Shown: in pieces, positions 14,519 to 17,462 of the stretch
How the letters are laid out: every line of letters begins with the position of its first letter
Position numbering within the stretch: position 1 is the first letter of the stretch
Position numbers and translations under genes: made by a program
The notes under the pieces: model-generated
Database searches by the model: none
Told to the model about the DNA's origin: nothing
The model's input: the letters and a program-made list of their open reading frames with translations, nothing else
Assembly (NCBI GenBank): GCA_003561825.1
Contig: PWVO01000113.1
Span: forward strand, 1 to 17,462
Reading direction: 5' to 3'
Length of the DNA stretch: 17,462 nt
DNA from: Candidatus Woesearchaeota archaeon
GTDB lineage: Archaea > Nanobdellota > Nanobdellia > Woesearchaeales > CG1-02-33-12

Positions 14519-15214
14519 ATGACAGTGTTAATAGGAATTAAAGCAAATGAAGGAGTTCCTGGAGTGGTTCTTGCCTCTGATACAAACGCCCTGAATGGCT
14601 TAAAAACTAGCTATGGGACCAATGCTTATAATCAGGTTATGAAAGGCTCTCAAAAAATATTTTCTAATAAAAATCATGATTTTGCTTTTGCTGTTGCCGG
14701 TCTTATTGATCAATATATGGTAGAATTTATTCATGGCCTTATTGAAGGAAAAATTGACCTTAAGAAATCTATTAAAAAGAAATCTTTAAATCTTCTCAAT
14801 AAACTTCATATGGCAAGATGCGATTACTCAAAGTTAGAGAAATACCAGGAAAGCTATATTATGTTTGCATCAAGATTCGAAAATGAGCCAAGGCTGCATT
14901 TCTGCTATCCTCTCGGAAGGATAAAAGAATATTCTTTTCACCCATTTGGCCTGGCAGAAAGCCATGCAATCAAGGCCGTAAATTCAAGCAGCATTGACAG
15001 GCCCCCTTTTATAAGCCTTGAGCAGGCAGTTGACCTGGCTGAAAATTGCCTTGAAAAAGCATCGCAGAACCCTTACATAGACGGAATAGACATTGCAGCA
15101 GTAACAGCAAAAGGAATAGCCTACACAGAGGGCAGAATCAACAAGCTTATGAACAAGGCAAGGCATAAAGGGACTGAAGATTTTAAAAAACAAGATCTGA
15201 GTTCTATAATCTAG
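14519..15214 (+). CDS. Proteasome beta-like Ntn-hydrolase fold protein
   Basis: A 231-aa protein with the start of a proteasome beta subunit: MTVLIGIKANEG, then GVVLASDTN, QKIF and DFAFAVAGLID. If the initiator Met is removed, Thr2 would be the catalytic N-terminal threonine. D21 and K46 align with the conserved Asp17 and Lys33. There is no propeptide, as in HslV or Anbu but unlike most archaeal beta subunits. About 12 extra residues lie between the Asp and the Lys. The usual GSG and D-x-x-S-G-D parts near the C-terminus are altered (PFGLAESHA; ASQNPYIDGIDIAAV), so activity could differ. It could be a stand-alone protease, a ligase-like relative such as connectase, or an inactive homologue. 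It is a single gene between valS and a membrane protein, with its own promoter. Confidence 0.72.
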   Translation: MTVLIGIKANEGVPGVVLASDTNALNGLKTSYGTNAYNQVMKGSQKIFSNKNHDFAFAVAGLIDQYMVEFIHGLIEGKIDLKKSIKKKSLNLLNKLHMARCDYSKLEKYQESYIMFASRFENEPRLHFCYPLGRIKEYSFHPFGLAESHAIKAVNSSSIDRPPFISLEQAVDLAENCLEKASQNPYIDGIDIAAVTAKGIAYTEGRINKLMNKARHKGTEDFKKQDLSSII

Positions 15215-15262
15215 CTGCCTGCAAAACAAAGCATGGAGCATGCTAAATTCTTCTCTAGGCAG
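15215..15262. repeat. Nested inverted repeats between convergent genes
   Basis: Inner GCATG-GAG-CATGC (15231-15243) lies within outer CTGCCT (15215-15220) and AGGCAG (15257-15262). It fills the gap between convergent gene ends and may act as a transcription stop or RNA 3' end structure. Confidence 0.35.
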
Positions 15263-15282
15263 ATATATAACCTCATTAATAA

Positions 15283-15642
15283 TTAAGCAAGCCAGAAAAA
15301 TAAAAGCCCAAGGCCCAAAAGGCCCAGGATAAACCCTACAATAACATAAATGAGAATCACTATCAGGGCCTGCACAAGCCATACAAGGAATGCCTTCCAC
15401 CACTTCAGCCTGAAAACCTCGTGGTAAACCCAGACCAGAAGAACAAATGCAATAATGCTGCCCCAGAATGCCCTGTAAGACTGGAAAACTGAAATAATTA
15501 TTCCGCCTATAAAATTCACAATAGCTGCCTTAATTAGTGTTGTTTTTCCGCCGAGAAACTTAACTGCAAAATAAAGTGGGACTGCTGAAAGCAGGAATAT
15601 TGCAGCTATTACAATTATGTTTATGATAATTTCAAGCACCAT
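15283..15642 (-). CDS. Small integral membrane protein, unknown
   Basis: A 119-aa protein that is almost entirely hydrophobic, with about four membrane helices (roughly 3-27, 40-56, 59-76, 84-117 as one long or two short). Charged residues are few and lie in loops (KFLGGKTTLIK, VFRLKWWK). The Gly/Leu-rich end is VGFILGLLGLGLLFFW. There is no conserved catalytic motif. Similar short four-helix proteins are common in archaeal genomes without a known role. The start is supported by a TATA-like element about 28 nt upstream on the minus strand. It is divergent from alaS. Confidence 0.7.
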   Translation of the reverse strand: MVLEIIINIIVIAAIFLLSAVPLYFAVKFLGGKTTLIKAAIVNFIGGIIISVFQSYRAFWGSIIAFVLLVWVYHEVFRLKWWKAFLVWLVQALIVILIYVIVGFILGLLGLGLLFFWLA

Positions 15643-15663
15643 TTCTTATATAAAGGGAATTTA

Positions 15664-15672
15664 CTATAAATA
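15664..15672 (-). promoter_or_regulatory. TATA box of the membrane-protein gene
   Basis: TATTTATAG on the minus strand, about 28-30 nt before ATG 15642. Confidence 0.45.
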
Positions 15673-15732
15673 ATTTGTTCTTTTGCATTTAAAAACCCAA
15701 AAGCTTTAATAACTAAAATAATATACTCTGTC

Positions 15733-15737
15733 AGGAG
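15733..15737 (+). promoter_or_regulatory. Shine-Dalgarno of alaS
   Basis: AGGAG lies 9 nt before ATG 15747 and directly abuts the in-frame ATG 15738, so it favours 15747. Confidence 0.5.
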
Positions 15738-15746
15738 ATGACTGAC

Positions 15747-17462
15747 ATGAAATCAAGAGACTTAAAAAAAGCATACATGGAATTTTTTGAGAAAAAAGGC
15801 CATAAAAGAATAGAGAACAGCTCACTTATACCTGAGAATGATCCCTCTGTATTGTTCACTACAGCAGGCATGCACCCTTTGGTGCCATTTCTTTTGGGAG
15901 AGCCTCATCCTCTTGGAAAGAGGGTTGTAAATGTCCAGAAATGCATAAGAACAGGGGATATAGATGAAGTTGGCGATGAAACACATTTCACTTTTTTTGA
16001 GATGCTCGGCAACTGGAGTTTTGGGGATTATTTCAAGGAAGATGCAATTAAGATGAGCTTTGAGTTTCTTACAGAGGTTCTTAAAATTCCTGTTGACAGG
16101 ATTGCAGTGAGCTGCTTTGAGGGTGATTCTGATGCTCCTCCTGATTTAGTTTCTGCAGGGATATGGAAATCACTTGGAATTCCTGAAAAAAGAATAGCAA
16201 TGCTCCCGAAAAAAGAAAACTGGTGGGGGCCTGCAGGAAAAACCGGGCCGTGCGGCCCTGACACTGAGATGTTTTTGTGGAACCGAGAAGGCGCAGCTCC
16301 TGAAGTTTTTGACCCTAAAGACAAGAGATGGGTTGAGGTATGGAATGATGTTTTCATGGAATACAACAAGACCGCAGAAGGCAGATACGAGCCTCTTAAG
16401 CAGAAGAATGTGGACACAGGCATGGGGCTTGAAAGAATGGCTATGCTGCTTCAGAAAAAGAAGAGTGTTTATGAAACTGACACATTGCTGCCTATACAGA
16501 ACTTCATAAGAGAGTTATGCAGCTTCAGCCAAGAAAAAGATCTTGATGAAAAGCAGACCTTTTCAGTAAGAGTCATATGCGACCACATGAGGGCAGCAAC
16601 CTTTATTCTTGGGGATGAGAGAGGAGTAACGCCCTCTAATGTGGACCAGGGCTATGTTTTAAGAAGGTTTATCAGGAGAAGCCTAAGGCATTTCAGGCTG
16701 CTTGGAGTTGACATCTACAGCAGCACAGTAACCCCAAAGATAGCAGAAAAAATAATTGAGATTTACAAAGAGGATTATCCTCTGCTTGAAAAAAAGAGAG
16801 ATTTTATACTTGAAGCGCTTGAGAAAGAGGAAGAGCAGTTCAAGCGCACTCTTGAGAAAGGCCTCAGAAAATTTGAGAGCCTTTCATGCAGCAATATAGA
16901 CTGCAAAGATGCTTTCCTTCTTTTCCAGAGCTTTGGCTTTCCTCTGGAGCTCATAAAAGAGCTTGCATGCGAGAAAGGAATCTCAGTTGATGAACAGGGT
17001 TTCCAGAAAGAGTACAGAGAGCACCAGGATCTTTCAAGAATAGGCGCTGAAAAGAAGTTCAAGGGCGGCCTTGCTTCCCATACAGACAAAACAATAAAGC
17101 TTCACACAGCAACACATCTTCTTAACCAGGCTTTGAGGGAAGTGCTTGGCCAGGACATAAGGCAGAGAGGATCAAATATAACAGAAGATAGGCTTAGGTT
17201 TGACTTTAATTTCCCGAGAAAGCTGACAAAAGAAGAGCTTGACAGAGTAGAGAAGATTGTAAATGAAAAAATAAGCCAGAACCTCTGCATAAAAAAATCC
17301 AAGATGAAGCTTGATGATGCCCTTAAGTCTGGTGTCCAGGCAGAGTTTGAGGCAAGATATCCTCCTGAGGTTTGGGTTTACTGCGCAGGCGATTTCTCGA
17401 AAGAAATATGCAACGGCCCGCATGCAGAAAACACAGGGAATCTTGGCCATTTCCGCATAACA
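15747..17462 (+). CDS. alaS: Alanyl-tRNA synthetase, bacterial/CPR-like, 3' end outside window
   Basis: A class II synthetase that charges tRNA-Ala; 572 codons are visible and the frame is open at the right edge. Catalytic core: LFTTAGMHPLVPFLLGEPHP, VQKCIRTGDIDEVGDETHF, TFFEMLGNWSFGDYF, GPAGKTGPCGPDTEMF and NVDTGMGLERMAML. Editing domain: HTATH (453-457) and C555-x3-H559, the four zinc ligands. The motif wording (MHPLVPFLLGEPHP, RTGDIDEVGDETH, EYNKTAEGRYEPL, CNGPHAENTG) matches my memory of AlaS from CPR/Patescibacteria rather than the archaeal form, so horizontal transfer is likely. ATG 15747 fits the SD and gives the normal distance to the first FF pair; ATG 15738 is possible. Confidence 0.95.
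   Translation, partial: MKSRDLKKAYMEFFEKKGHKRIENSSLIPENDPSVLFTTAGMHPLVPFLLGEPHPLGKRVVNVQKCIRTGDIDEVGDETHFTFFEMLGNWSFGDYFKEDAIKMSFEFLTEVLKIPVDRIAVSCFEGDSDAPPDLVSAGIWKSLGIPEKRIAMLPKKENWWGPAGKTGPCGPDTEMFLWNREGAAPEVFDPKDKRWVEVWNDVFMEYNKTAEGRYEPLKQKNVDTGMGLERMAMLLQKKKSVYETDTLLPIQNFIRELCSFSQEKDLDEKQTFSVRVICDHMRAATFILGDERGVTPSNVDQGYVLRRFIRRSLRHFRLLGVDIYSSTVTPKIAEKIIEIYKEDYPLLEKKRDFILEALEKEEEQFKRTLEKGLRKFESLSCSNIDCKDAFLLFQSFGFPLELIKELACEKGISVDEQGFQKEYREHQDLSRIGAEKKFKGGLASHTDKTIKLHTATHLLNQALREVLGQDIRQRGSNITEDRLRFDFNFPRKLTKEELDRVEKIVNEKISQNLCIKKSKMKLDDALKSGVQAEFEARYPPEVWVYCAGDFSKEICNGPHAENTGNLGHFRIT

Noticed and set aside
14984..15403. 139-aa minus-strand frame
   Set aside because: Overlaps the proteasome-like gene and the membrane-protein gene; composition is random-like.
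1..17462. tRNA, rRNA or CRISPR array
   Set aside because: No cloverleaf, rRNA-like stretch or regularly spaced direct repeats were seen by eye on either strand.

Overview
The window reads as a piece of an AT-rich, gene-dense archaeal genome, most likely a small-genome DPANN-type archaeon (Woesearchaeota/Pacearchaeota-like; the lineage is an inference). The archaeal signs are TATA boxes of the form TTTATAAAC at a nearly fixed distance from start codons (leaderless transcripts), a TrmB-family regulator, an archaeal-style ValS and T-tract terminators. Bacterial-type genes sit among them: a CoaD-CoaE fusion, an AlaS that resembles the CPR/Patescibacteria form, an ECF-type membrane protein and the wreck of an ORF6N-domain gene. 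No rRNA, tRNA, CRISPR array or intact mobile element was recognised.

Layout. 1-2463: the end of a large uncharacterised protein that runs in from the left edge, then a cysteine-rich ferredoxin whose promoter lies inside that gene's 3' end. 2501-2790: a minus-strand ORF6N pseudogene. 2831-3743: an ECF S-component-like membrane protein overlapping a type I phosphoribosyltransferase, a likely uptake and salvage pair. 3749-4288 (minus): a 104-aa unknown and an overlooked 44-aa acidic protein. 4497-6232: a bifunctional bacterial-type phosphopantetheine adenylyltransferase/dephospho-CoA kinase translationally coupled (ATGA) to an HD-domain phosphohydrolase, followed by a hairpin terminator. 6343-7756: a TrmB-like regulator divergent from a second HD hydrolase. 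7855-10620: a helical-repeat protein, CysS, and a smaller relative of the helical-repeat protein. 10841-11991: two tandem paralogues of unknown family. 11988-14402 (minus): ValS. 14519-15214: a proteasome-beta-like Ntn-hydrolase with Met-Thr at its N-terminus. 15283-15642 (minus): a small membrane protein. 15747 to the right edge: AlaS, cut by the window.

How the genes fit together. Three aminoacyl-tRNA synthetases make this partly a translation neighbourhood. The CoaDE-HD operon carries the last two steps of CoA synthesis plus a candidate accessory phosphatase. The S-component/PRT pair suggests dependence on imported bases or vitamins, which fits a reduced-metabolism archaeon. The strongest candidates for something undescribed are the CoaDE-HD operon, the S-component/PRT pair, the self-contained proteasome-like protein and the two unknown paralogue families. 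Several start codons are placed here by the TATA-to-ATG spacing rather than by the longest open frame.
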